Source: Choristoneura fumiferana (Eukaryota > Arthropoda > Insecta > Lepidoptera > Tortricidae). Taken from it: a DNA stretch of 64,000 nucleotides. The translations under genes and the position numbers were made by a program. Within the stretch, counting starts at the first letter, position 1. Every line of letters begins with the position of its first letter. Below are positions 41,148-51,489 of this stretch, one piece after another. Location: the NCBI RefSeq assembly GCF_025370935.1, contig NC_133472.1:5640516-5704515 (forward strand), read 5' to 3'. The notes beneath the pieces are model-generated. The model was not told the DNA's origin. It did no database searches and saw nothing but the letters and a program-made list of their open reading frames with translations.

Positions 41148-42287
41148 TGTCCGAAACCTATTAGTATTACGCATAACAGGTTTCGCATAATTTATTTTCG
41201 CCGAATCTTAAAATTGCCGAAATTTAGTTCAGCATAATTCTTATTAGCATAATATTAACATGGTCGAATTTTATTATGCATAATATTGTTTAGCATATGT
41301 AATTTAGCCGAATTTAAATAGCCCGAAATCCTGCCCAAATCTATGTTCGAATATAAATTAATTACTATTTCTTGATTAGTGTAAGTAATGGTAAATGGTA
41401 AAACAACTATAACTAGAAAAAAAAATAGGTTATTTGGTTAGTTTAGAATTTTATTTGTAACTAAGCCAACAGTCACCAGTAAAAGAGGCAAGTACGGTCA
41501 TAACTAACCTAACCATAAAAAAACATTTTTAATACAAGCTTTTTTTGCTGACTGTACTTTTTGTTGACTGTACTTGCATTGTCACCCAAACTACATTTGC
41601 ATACCAAATTTCAAGTCGATGCTATTAACCGTTGAAGAGTTCCGTCCTGCGGAGACGATCCTGGCTGGACTACCAGGATGCCACTACTAGATTATTGTAT
41701 TATCACGTAATTTACATAAGTATGGCAAATTTCAAGTCAATCCGGCTACTGGAAGTTGGTCGAATTTTACTTGCAAGTTTTGACTAGACAGACAGACAGA
41801 CAAACAACGGGACAGGTGAAACTAAATAAAAGCTTGTAAAAAGGGGGACGGGGTGGCGAAGCCCCCCCGCATAAAACACAAACATAATCTACCCCCCCTT
41901 TTAACCTGGATAGGTTCATTAGTTACCTTCCCTCAGATTAAAAATAAGAGCTCCGCGCAGCGGATCTACGTCGACTTTGTCACAGTCATAACCGCGCATT
42001 ATAAAAATACTACCACTCACTAGTTACTTGTTTCCAGAGAAGTAAATTGGATTAGGTTAGTTACTAACGATGGTTTTCTCAACGTTGCTATGTTTTTTAT
42101 TACCTAAGCTACTATTATAGCAGCTTATGCGAAAGTAACTTTCTGCGTAACTAATTTACGGGTAAGTCATTTTCTGCATAACAATATTCGGAATTCGGAA
42201 ATTATGCGTAAAGCCCATTCGGCTTATATTGGTTATGCGTAAGGAATTCTGCGTAATATTATAATTATGCAAAAACAGTTTCGGCAC
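41148..42287. mobile_element. Word-array foldback element 5 (contig-1 copy)
   Basis: Arms at about 41,148-41,345 and 42,110-42,287 are built of TATGCATAA, TTCGCATAA, GCCGAAT and AGCATAAT words, mirrored between sides. The outer edges are TGTCCGAAAC and its counterpart GTTTCGGCAC. The centre contains a 'TACAAGC'-family element (41,520-41,845). No clear target-site duplication was found. The same element is assembled again at 46,064-47,175. Confidence 0.65.
41520..41845 (+). mobile_element. 'TACAAGC' element nested in foldback 5
   Basis: AATACAAGCTTTTTTTGCTG, TGACTGTACTTGCATTGTCA, CGATCCTGGCTGGACTACCA and AACTAAATAAAAGCTTGTAA. This is the clearest full-length copy of the family, with a CAGACAGACAGACAAACAAC tract near its end. 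Confidence 0.65.
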
Positions 42288-42766
42288 AAATAAACAAGGG
42301 GAACCGTTTAAAGTAGTGTGATCGATCTTCGTCTCGACTTAACAAACTAGATACTTTCAGGTTTTCGGTTATTTTATTAACAGCTGTATACGCTGCTCGA
42401 GAATCAGTAGTTAAGGGTTCTGAATCTGCCTAAACCAGAAACGTACATGCAAGATGTTCGAACGCATTATGTAGACGACTACATAGGTACATGATGAGCC
42501 CGTCCTTCAACTATAGTCTCCACTTTACCCTTCGGATCCAGGACCGAATACAGGACTGATCAGTACTACTAACATCCATATTTTACTTGAAAGCGCAACT
42601 AAATCTAATAAAGAATAAAACATCTTCTAGATAAATTAAAAAAAAAAGGATTATTTAGCTATTCCTAATAAAAATAATTTAGTTATCGTCCCGGTTATTC
42701 GTATGTAAATATTTTAAGGAAAGGTTTTTTGAAAAATACTCTTCTAAAGCTAAACTATGCACTGAC
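42288..42766. other. Intron sequence downstream of the first coding exon
   Basis: On the minus strand this is intron directly 3' of the exon donor. No repeat is recognised; the matching copy is 47,176-47,657. Confidence 0.45.
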
Positions 42767-44241
42767 CTTGATTTTGTCCCGCTTGTTTCGGAGTATGATC
42801 CCGTCGTTTTCTCTATGTAGTCTGGCACGTCCTTGCGCGCGGAAAAGTTGAACACGACGGAGGTGGCGGCGGGGGCAGGTCGCGCGCGCCCGCCGCGCCG
42901 CGCCCGGCTCCCGCCGCGCACCCACGATTTCACTTCACCATTTTCCTTCTCCTTCACGTCCTTCTTCACCTCGGTATCCAAAGACTTCCAAGTTTTCAGA
43001 GTTTTGATTGGACGTTCATCCGCGTGGCCGTTCAGCTCTTTTTCTTTAAATTCCGGGACTGTTTCTGGTGTTAAAATTCTTGGAGGCGTCACGCTTCGCT
43101 CTTTCGGCTCTTCTGGAGGTGTACGCGGTATGGGCTCGACCACAGCTGAAGGCGTTTCTTTTTCTCTCTCGAGATGACAACTCCGGAGGAGGCTCGAGAG
43201 GCGACGGCGGTGGAGTCACTACACGCGCAGTGACGTCGGGTATTTTCTCGACGATTTCTTCGGGCAGAGGTGCGGGCGTAGACACCGAGCGCTCCAACGT
43301 GGGCGCCGGCATGGGCGGATCACGCGACGCCGACGCGCGCGCGGCGACGGCGAGGCAGGCGCGCGCGCGCCCGAGTAGCACCGGGTTCGATGCCGACACT
43401 AAGGGTAGGTGCGAACCGCGTTTCGGCGCCTCAAAAGAATACCGCACTGTGGAGCCCGCGAGAGCGATCCCTTCCAGCGCGGCACGAGAAACAGTTTTAA
43501 CTTCTGATAAGCAGGGGTTTTCAGGTTCGTCGATGGCGGATATGTCCGCGGCAGGAGGGCTAGGGGAGCGGTCGCTTGGCTCAGGGGTGGAACTTCGCTG
43601 GCCTGACTCAAGGCCTCGCAAGACCGCTGAAACCCTAGCAGAGGGAGCGGTACGACGGGTCGGCGCGGATTCGAACTTGCGAAGGGTTGACTTTACGACG
43701 TCTGGTGGTGGTCTCTCAGTGTCGCGGAGCAAGGGCGCCGGACGGCGTGGGGGGCGGGCGGCGCGGACGGTCGGCGGGCGCGGCGGGAGCGGCGGCGCGG
43801 GCGGCGGCGGCGGCGAGGGCGGCGCTTCCTCGCGAGGCTCAAGCCGGCTGAGGGCGTCGACGGAACGCGCGCGTTTGACCGAGTCTCGTCTCGGAGGCAG
43901 GCCGGCGGTGCTAGTCGGCGCAAGCGACGCGGGTCGCGGGCGCTGCGGGCGCGGGGGCCGGCGGCGGCCGCTCGTCCAGCAAGTGCTCTAGCGAAGCCGC
44001 GCGGCGCAACACAGAGGGACGCCGTCGTGGGGCGTCGCGCAGCGCGAGGCTGAGGTATCTGGACTTGAGCCGCTTGACGATCCCGGGCCCGTAGCGCAGC
44101 TCCTCGTCTTCGTCGGCAGCGCGGGCGGCGCGGGCGGCGCGGGAGGCGCGGGCGCGGGGGCGCTGGGCGCGGGCCGCGACCGCGCCGCGCGCCGCTGCAG
44201 CAACTCGCGCTTCCATTGCGGCAGCACCCCGTTGGACATGC
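42767..44241 (-). pseudogene. First coding exon of taperin/phostensin-like gene, contig-1 copy with frameshifts
   Basis: This is the same exon as 47,658-49,115. The start ATG is at 44,237-44,239 (MSNGVLPQWKRELLQRRAAR), the 3' donor is AAG|GTCAGT at 42,767/42,766, and the middle block SARVSAVLRGLESGQRSSTP is intact. Reading frames jump in the first ~500 bp and again near 43,165, where a T run and CTCTCTC differ from the other copy. DEDEELRYGPGIVKRLKSRY through LRRAASLEHLLDERP stays in one frame here, unlike in the second copy. That pattern points to base-calling indels in GC-rich sequence rather than true decay. I therefore treat it as an alternative assembly of one exon, not as a real pseudogene or paralogue. 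Confidence 0.7.
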
Positions 44242-44512
44242 CTGGGTCACATGAATCACGTCAGTCTTACAACTATACTCTATACTCGTAATATAATTTT
44301 TAGAAATAAGGTACAGGTAAATAACCTTGACCTGAATTTTCATTGGAAAAACAAACATGAGTACAGTAAGGGCAAAGATACATATGTATACAAATATCCA
44401 ACCAGGATCATAAGTCAAGGGTAAACGGAAAGAACGTGTCTAGTAAAGTGTCTAGTCACTTTAGTGACATTATGAGTTATCGCGTTTTTAAAGTTAGGAA
44501 CGAGGTATTTAA

Positions 44513-44750
44513 ATTGAAAATACAAACTGAAATATAGATGCACAGAAAAAACAGAAAATAAGACCATCACTGGGAATCGAACCCAGGTCCTCGGTAATCC
44601 GTACCGCATGCTATACCGCTACACAACTGATGGACCATCAGTGCATCTATATTTCAGTTTGTATTTTCAATTTAGGTTTTACGGATGACCGTAAAAGTAA
44701 AAAATTGGAATTGAAATAATAATACAAAAAGATTCCAAAAAACCAATCTT
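44513..44750 (-). mobile_element. Palindromic retroelement with tRNA-like core (contig-1 copy)
   Basis: Inverted arms ATTGAAAATACAAACTGAAA (44,514-) and TTTCAGTTTGTATTTTCAAT (44,652-) enclose a tRNA-like core. On the minus strand the core has GTGTAGCGGTATAGCATGCG (A-box region) and CTGGGTTCGATTCCCAGTGA (B box). AACGAGGTATTTAA precedes it and the same sequence begins after it, but is cut by the assembly gap at AACGAGGTA. Confidence 0.8.
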
Positions 44751-44759
44751 AACGAGGTA

Positions 44760-44859
44760 NNNNNNNNNNNNNNNNNNNNNNNNNNNNNNNNNNNNNNNNN
44801 NNNNNNNNNNNNNNNNNNNNNNNNNNNNNNNNNNNNNNNNNNNNNNNNNNNNNNNNNNN
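44760..44859. other. Assembly gap, 100 N
   Basis: Exactly 100 undetermined bases, the usual fixed-size scaffold gap. The left side ends inside a target-site duplication. The right side begins inside the 130-bp tandem repeat. Confidence 0.99.
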
Positions 44860-46063
44860 TTTGATTTTTTTGATCAGTATTTCATTCTACATACATGCAA
44901 TGTGGCAACCAAGATGAGCTGATGCTGCAGCCAGGATATCCAACACACATAGTACACTTTAACAAAAAATTATATATCAAAGTTTAAAAAAAAGTGAAGA
45001 AAAAACTTTAATTAAAATTTAAAACCCGACAAAAAACGCCAGCAAATATAATAATAAAAAACGCGAAAAAAAAACGCCGCAAAAGAACAACTAAAAAGTA
45101 AAAATAATATCACTACCTAGCTGTTGCCCGCGACTTCATCGTGCGAACAAGTTCTTTCATCCCTATCCCGCGGGACTATGCGTGATTTCCGCAAATTTGG
45201 TCCTAAGTTATTTAGTATAAGTATTCTAGTAATATTTTTGCACAGGGGACCACTAAGGTTATACTTTTAAAAAATACAACATATGTACTTTTAGTTTCTG
45301 GTAACCTTTTAGCGGTCCCGACACGACGACGCTTGGATAAAAATCGGTTCAATGCGAGTGCGAGGACTCGCGCATGAAGGGTTGGTCCGCACCTCCGTAC
45401 AATGTTTTAAAAACAAATGTTCAGTAATATTTTTTGTAAAAAAATCTAGTACAAGGCTTTTTGCTGGCGGTACTTTTGCCCCTGGTATCAAATAGTAGTC
45501 GTCAAGACTAATCAAATGAGACCAAATCGATGCGCAGTCGGTTGCGTTTATTACAGAGTTCCTATGGCCACATCTAACTTCATCATCAGATCGCTCTACT
45601 CATAAATAATATTGCATTGTCATCGGATTATTATACATGCATGCAAAATTTCAGCTTAACGGTTGAATAATCCACTTCAAATTAAGTTAAATTATTAATT
45701 CCACCCGAACAACAAACTAGTTACATACATTACAAGTTAATAAAAAACATACACCAAAATGTAAGCAAAATGCAAAGTGCAAGTGTTTTGAAATAAGAAC
45801 ATTTAAATTTTCATCCTTCTTTGGATGTTCGTCCGTGAATCTTGAATTTCAAACCTTTATATAACTTTGTTATTTTTAAAGGTAGCTTAAAAATTGTTTT
45901 TCATTTATAAAACATATACAAAATAGTCAAATACCGTATTGAATTATCCAAATAATTATGCAATCTTACTAAGACATTTAATAGGGGTACGTTGCATTGG
46001 TAATTTTTACACTGGGCACAGCAAAGTTTAAAGTGAGTGATATCTATTTGGCATATTTTGCAA

Positions 46064-47175
46064 TGTCCGAAACCTATTAGTATTACGCATAACAGGTTTC
46101 GCATAATTATTTTCGCCGAATCTTAAAATGCCGAAAATTTAGTTCAGCATAATTCTTATTAGCATAATATTAACATGGTCGAATTTATTATGCATAATAT
46201 TGTTTAGCATATGTAATTTAGCCGAATTTAAATAGCCCGAAATCCTGCCCAAATCTATGTTCGAAAATAAATTAATTACTATTTCTTGATTAGTGTAAGT
46301 AATGGTAAATGGTAAAACAACTATAACTAGAAAAAAATAGGTTATTTGGTTAGTTTAGAATTTTATTTGTAACTAAGCCAACAGCCACCAGTAAAAGAGG
46401 CAAGTACGTCATAACTAACCTAACCATAAAAACATTTTTATCAAGCTTTTTTTGCTGACTGTACTTTTTGTTGACTGTACTTGCATTGTCACCCAAACTA
46501 CATTTGCATACCAAATTTCAAGTCGATGCTATTAACCGTTGAAGAGTTCCGTCCTGCGGAGACGATCCTGGCTGGACTACCAGGATGCCACTACTAGATT
46601 ATTGTATTATCACGTAATTTACATAAGTATGGCAAATTTCAAGTCAATCCGGCTACTGGAAGTTGGTCGAATTTTACTTGCAAGTTTTGACTAGACAGAC
46701 AGACAAACAACGGGACAGGTGAAACTAAATAAAAGCTTGTAAAAAGGGGGACGGGGTGGCGAAGCCCCCCCGCATAAAACACAAACATAATCTACCCCCC
46801 CTTTTAACCTGGATAGGTTCATTAGTTACCTTATGTTCCTCAGATTAAAAATAAGAGCTCCGCGCAGCGGATCTACGTCGACTTTGTCACAGTCATAACC
46901 GCGCATTATAAAAATACTACCACTCACTAGTTACTAGTTTCCAGAGCAGTAAATTGGATTGGGTTAGTTACTAACGATGGTTTTTTATTGCCTAAGCTAC
47001 TATTATAGCAGCTTATGCGAAAGTAACTTTCTGCGTAACTAATTTACGGGTAAGTCATTTTCTGCATAACAATATTCGGAATTCGGAAATTATGCGTAAA
47101 GCCCATTCGGCTTATATTGGTTATGCGTAAGGAATTCTGCGTAATATTATAATTATGCAAAAACAGTTTCGGCAC
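46064..47175. mobile_element. Word-array foldback element 5 (contig-2 copy)
   Basis: Nearly identical to 41,148-42,287, with a few indels (for example the loss of CTCAACGTTGCTATG before TTTTTTATTG). It contains the same nested 'TACAAGC' element at 46,435-46,745. Confidence 0.65.
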
Positions 47176-47657
47176 AAATAAACAAGGGGAACCGTTTAAA
47201 GTAGTGTGATCGATCTTCGTCTCGACTTAACAAACTAGATACTTTCAGGTTTTCGGTTATTTTATTAACAGCTGTATACGCTGCTCGAGAATCAGTAGTT
47301 AAGGGTTCTGAATCTGCCTAAACCAGAAACGTACATGCAAGATGTTCGAACGCATTATGTAGACGACTACATAGGTACATGATGAGCCCGTCCTTCAACT
47401 ATAGTCTCCACTTTACCCTTCGGATCCAGGACCGAATACAGGACTGATCAGTACTACTAACATCCATATTTTACTTGAAAGCGCAACTAAATCTAATAAA
47501 GAATAAAACATCTTCTAGATAAATAAAAAAAAAAAGGATTATTTAGCTATTCCTAATAAAAAAATAATTTAGTTATCGTCCCGGTTATTCGTATGTAAAT
47601 ATTTTAAGGAAAGGTTTTTTTGAAAAATACTCTTCTAAAGCTAAACTATGCACTGAC

Positions 47658-49115
47658 CTTGATTTTGTCCCGCTTGTTTCGGAGTATGATCCCGTCGTTT
47701 TCTATGTAGTCTGGCACGTCCTTGCGCGCGGAAAAGTTGAACACGACGGAGGTGGCGGCGGGGGCAGGTCCGCGCGCCCGCCGCGCCGCGCCCGGGCTCC
47801 CGCCGCGCACCCACGACTTCACTTCACCATTTTCCTTCTCCTTCACGTCCTTCTTCACCTCGGTATCCAAAGACTTCCAAGTTTTCAGAGTTTTGATTGG
47901 ACGTTCATCCGCGTGGCCGTTCAGCTCTTTTTCTTTAAATTCCGGGACTGTTTCTGGTGTTAAAATTCTTGGAGGCGTCACGCTTCGCTCTTTCGGCTCT
48001 TCTGGAGGTGTACGCGGTATGGGCTCGACCACAGCTGAAGGCGTTTCTTTTTTCTCTCGAGATGACAACTCCGGAGGAGGCTCGACAGGCGACGGCGGTG
48101 GAGTCACTACACGCGAAGTGACGTCGGGTATTTTCTCGACGATTTCTTCGGGCAGAGGTGCGGGCGTAGACACCGAGCGCTCCAACGTGGGCGCCGGCAT
48201 GGGCCGGATCACGCCGACGCGGCGCGGCGACGGCGACAGGCGCGCGCGCCCGAGTAGCACCGGGTTCGATGCCGACACTAAGGGTAGGTGCGAACCGCGT
48301 TTCGGCGCCTCAAAAGAATACCGCACTGTGGAGCCCGCGAGAGCGATCCCTTCCAGCGCGGCACGAGAAACAGTTTTAACTTCTGATAAGCAGGGGTTTT
48401 CAGGTTCGTCGATGGCGGATATGTCCGCGGCAGGAGGGCTAGGGGAGCGGTCGCTTGGCTCAGGGGTGGAACTTCGCTGGCCTGACTCAAGGCCTCGCAA
48501 GACCGCTGAAACCCTAGCAGAGGGAGCGGTACGACGGGTCGGCGCGGATTCGAACTTGCGAAGGGTTGACTTTACGACGTCTGGTGGTGGTCTCTCAGTG
48601 TCGCGGAGCAAGGGCGCCGGACGGCGTGGGGGGCGGGCGGCGCGGACGGTCGGCGGGCGCGGCGGGAGCGGCGGCGCGGGGGCGGCGGCGGCGAGGGCGG
48701 CGCTTCCTCGCGAGGCTCAAGCCGGCTGAGGGCGTCGACGGAACGCGCGCGTTTGACCGAGTCTCGTCTCGGAGGCAGGCCGGCGGTGCTAGTCGGCGCA
48801 AGCGACGCGGGTCGCGGGCGCTGCGGGCGCGGGCCGGCGGCGGCCGCTCGTCCAGCAAGTGCTCTAGCGAAGCCGCGCGGCGCAACACGAGGGACGCCGT
48901 CGTGGGGCGTCGCGCAGCGCGAGGCTGAGGTATCTGGACTTGAGCCGCTTGACGATCCCGGGCCCGTAGCGCAGCTCCTCGTCTTCGTCGGGCGGCGCGG
49001 CGGCGCGGGCGGCGCGGAGGCGCGGGCGCGGGGGCGCTGGGCGCGGGCCGCGACCGCGCCGCGCGCCGCTGCAGCAACTCGCGCTTCCATTGCGGCAGCA
49101 CCCCGTTGGACATGC
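47658..49115 (-). CDS. First coding exon, taperin/phostensin-like actin/PP1-associated protein
   Basis: Minus strand. The ATG at 49,111-49,113 follows a plausible acceptor (GTGACCCAG|GC), implying an upstream 5' UTR exon. The N-terminus MSNGVLPQWKRELLQRRAAR carries the WKREL(L/I)xRR motif seen at the start of taperin, phostensin and related actin-bundle proteins. Later blocks are DEDEELRYGPGIVKRLKSRY, LRRAASLEHLLDERP, SVKRARSVDALSRLEP and DVVKSTLRKFESAPTRRTAP, then a long low-complexity Pro/Ser/Glu region and finally ATSVVFNFSARKDVPDYIEN, ending DKIK at donor AAG|GTCAGT. 48,611-47,658 is one continuous frame. The first ~500 bp need about four frame changes in GC-rich DNA, probably assembly errors. 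VVFNF resembles an RVxF PP1-docking core but lacks the preceding basic residue. The product is largely disordered. The family name is tentative; that this is a real exon is not. Confidence 0.65.
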
Positions 49116-49387
49116 CTGGGTCACATGAATCACGTCAGTCTTACAACTATACTCTATACTCGTAATACAATTTTTAGAAGTAAGGTACAGGTAAATAACT
49201 TTGACCTGAATTTTCATTGGAAAAACAAAACATGAGTACAGTAAGGGCAAAGATACATATGTATACAAATATCCAACCAGGATCATAAGTCAAGGGTAAA
49301 CGGAAAGAATATGTCTAGTAAAGTGTCTAGTCACTTTAGTGACATTATGAGTTATCGCGTTTTTAAAGTTAGGAACGAGGTATTTAA
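49116..49387. other. Sequence upstream of the coding exon
   Basis: On the minus strand this is 5' of the acceptor. There is no obvious strong polypyrimidine tract, branch point or promoter. Identical to 44,242-44,512 apart from a few bases. Confidence 0.35.
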
Positions 49388-49629
49388 ATTGAAAATACAA
49401 ACTGAAATATAGATGCACAGAAAAAACAGAAAAATAAGACCATCACTGGGAATCGAACCCAGGTCCTCGGTAATCCGTACCGCATGCTATACCGCTACAC
49501 AACTGATGGACCATCAGTGCATCTATATTTCAGTTTGTATTTTCAATTTAGGTTTTACGGGATGACCGTAAAAGTAAAAAAATTGGAATTGAAATAATAA
49601 ATACAAAAAGATTCCAAAAAACCAATCTT
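49388..49629 (-). mobile_element. Palindromic retroelement with tRNA-like core (complete copy), 14-bp TSD
   Basis: AACGAGGTATTTAA flanks both sides (49,374-49,387 and 49,630-49,643). The arms of the inverted repeat enclose a tRNA-like core at 49,447-49,515 read on the minus strand (TAGCGGTATAGCATGCGGTA, CTGGGTTCGATTCCCAG). The distal tail is TACGGGATGACCGTAAAAGT ... GATTCCAAAAAACCAATC. The long TSD indicates LINE-machinery insertion. Confidence 0.85.
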
Positions 49630-49806
49630 AACGAGGTATTTAATTCATTAACAAGCATATTTATTCACTCGTCTGTAACTCAATTGTATGTCAAAACAAG
49701 CGCCCCGCCCCAGCTCCGCACGGGTACAATATTCAAAGTAACCCTCCTTTGGACAGTCGGGTAATAAGGTCTCCGTGCCGGCAGCCCGTAGTATACCCGG
49801 GAAATT

Positions 49807-49960
49807 GTTCAAAAGACTGGCCAAGTGCGAGTCGGACTCGCGCACGAAGGATTCCGTACTATTATTTATACCTACAACTACAACATTAGACATTAGCAAA
49901 AAACGGCAAAAAAAACACGTTTGTGGTATGGGTGGTCCCCTTAAATATTAATTTAATTTT
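49807..49960 (-). repeat. 'AGGGTTCCGT' element 3' end
   Basis: ACTGGCCAAGTGCGAGTCGG, ACTCGCGCACGAAGGATTCC and GGTGGTCCCCTTAAATATTA match the terminal part of the 884-2,320 family in the opposite direction. Confidence 0.6.
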
Positions 49961-50109
49961 AATTTAAAAAGAGGGTAATTAGAGCAATCTATAATTTGAA
50001 GATGCGTGAATCTTTAAGATCATTTAAAAAAAAACAGGTATTCTAGTTTTGCCGTCGTTTTACATACAATTATGTATTTTGGGAGAAATATATGTGATTT
50101 TCCACTAAC

Positions 50110-50750
50110 GTCGATAAGTCACAGACTATTAGAAATATAGAGAAGCTTAAATTTCCATCTTACAGACTGGCTAAAGCAAAATAAAATTCTGGGACATTGC
50201 ATTTGTATAAAAAAAAACAAAAATATAACTGATCAAACAAATACAAAATTTAAATCTATTGTCAAGAAGATGTTAATATCTAAGGCGTATTATAAAATTA
50301 ATGATTATATCACGGACAGGAAATAATTTAAATTTGGAAATAATTCCGATCCGCATTGGCGATCCCTTGCTCCAAACAGCGAATCTATTTACTGTGTTAA
50401 AAATGTAACTGTGTTTAAATACTTGTGTTTTATTCTTCTCAACGGAGGTTTTTCCGAACCGGTGGTAGATTTTTTAACCCCCGACGCAAAAAGAGGGGTG
50501 TTATAAGTTTGACCGCTATGTGTGTCTGTGTGTGTCTGGCTGTGGCACCGTAGCTCTTAAACGGGTGAAGCGATTTGAATGCGGTTTTATTTATTTGAAA
50601 GCAGGTTTTCTAGCGATATGGTTCTAAGACATGTTTTATCAAAACCGGTTTAGCCGTTTTTGAGATATTGAACTTTTTGACATCCATAAGTGCTTGTTAT
50701 AGTTTACATTAATCAAAGATATTTTAACTTTGACTTTGATCTGACTCCAC
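50110..50750 (+). mobile_element. Jockey-like LINE 3' end with nested insertion
   Basis: TACAGACTGGCTAAAGCAAA, AATCTATTGTCAAGAAGATG and TTTTTCCGAACCGGTGGTAG are the LINE's final codons and 3' UTR. At 50,474-50,677 the 'AACCCCCGACGC' repeat is inserted. The LINE then resumes at TGACATCCATAAGTGCTTGT and ends with a GACTTTGACTTTG tail. The same LINE family is at 22,900-23,345 and 30,650-31,245. Confidence 0.75.
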
Positions 50751-51326
50751 GACTGTATAGATATTTTTGTTTTGACGCTTTGGAAACGTATACATATTTA
50801 CGTTATGTATACTTACGTATAGTCAAATATATTTACGTATAGTCAAGGGAGCGTGCCAAAATATCCTACCGGCCATTTCCTAACGACCCTAGAAATAGTC
50901 ATTAGATATGAATGCACGCTTTGTTGTTTCAGGTATTGGTGCTGGTTACTGTATATTAGTCATCAGCCGCAGGTCGCAGTCACTGGCAATCGCTCAGTCC
51001 AACCTCTCGTGTCTATGTCAACAATCAACATTTACTCAGCGGTGTCGCCTTCAGAACATCAAGTGAAACGTGCCGATGACAGGTTGTCACGGAGTTATAA
51101 AAAGAAAGCCTTCATTAGCGTACAGCGAATATTTGTCTGGGAGAGCAAGCCATTTCTGGCCAGGTTTTGCATTTTTATAACATTTATTCAACTAGTCTTT
51201 ATCCAGTCTCATAAGCGTTTTTACCTTACCTATAGAATACTTTCTGATAGTAGGTTAGTAGGGATAAAAGAATCTCCTCCTTTTTAGAAGTGGGTTTAAA
51301 AATCATCATCGTAAATAAATACTATG
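50751..51326. other. MITE-derived and unassigned sequence
   Basis: 50,850-50,975 contains GCGTGCCAAAATATCCTACC and GTATTGGTGCTGGTTACTGT, a decayed relative of the MITE at 51,327-51,461. The open frame that spans it is incidental. Confidence 0.4.
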
Positions 51327-51461
51327 TACAGTCACCAGCATTAATATCTGCCACAGCGGAGCGTGCAAAAATATCTGACACGTCCTTCCGGCCCTAGAAA
51401 TAGAGTCGTATCAGATATTTATGCACGCTTGTTGTGTCAGATATTGGTGCTGGTGACTGTA
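51327..51461. mobile_element. Foldback MITE 'TACAGTCACCAGCA'
   Basis: TACAGTCACCAGCATTAATA and ATTGGTGCTGGTGACTGTA are terminal inverted repeats. The inner CGGAGCGTGCAAAAATATCT pairs with AGATATTTATGCACGC. 135 bp, non-coding; a shorter copy is at 11,853-11,953. Confidence 0.85.
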
Positions 51462-51489
51462 CAAAAACAATATAACATAAAATTGGGCA

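Larger units (their letters stand above)
44860..49638 (+). repeat. Second assembled copy of 38,475-44,759
   Basis: It is collinear in the same orientation with the sequence left of the gap. 44,860-45,836 matches 38,475-39,685 with many single-base deletions and lacks the 194-bp insertion. It then skips about 1.2 kb and rejoins at 40,899, and continues nearly identically to the position equivalent to the left contig end. The first kilobase looks like a poorly polished contig end. Interpreted as a haplotype or unmerged overlap rather than a tandem duplication. Confidence 0.85.

Noticed and set aside
43068..43991. Plus-strand ORF of 307 codons
   Set aside because: Antisense shadow of the GC-rich minus-strand exon. 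It is rich in Gly/Arg/Ser, has no domain, and its counterpart in the other copy has different ends.
47722..48729. Plus-strand ORF of 335 codons, the longest in the window
   Set aside because: Also antisense to the coding exon. The minus strand has splice sites, a sensible start and recognisable motifs, whereas the plus strand has only compositional openness.
38475..49638. True tandem gene duplication
   Set aside because: The boundaries coincide with contig ends, a 100-N gap, a TSD and a tandem repeat, and one copy has a poorly polished start. An assembly explanation is simpler.
50853..51287. Plus-strand ORF of 144 codons
   Set aside because: It overlaps a decayed MITE and AT-rich DNA, has no domain or codon bias, and is not flanked by splice signals.
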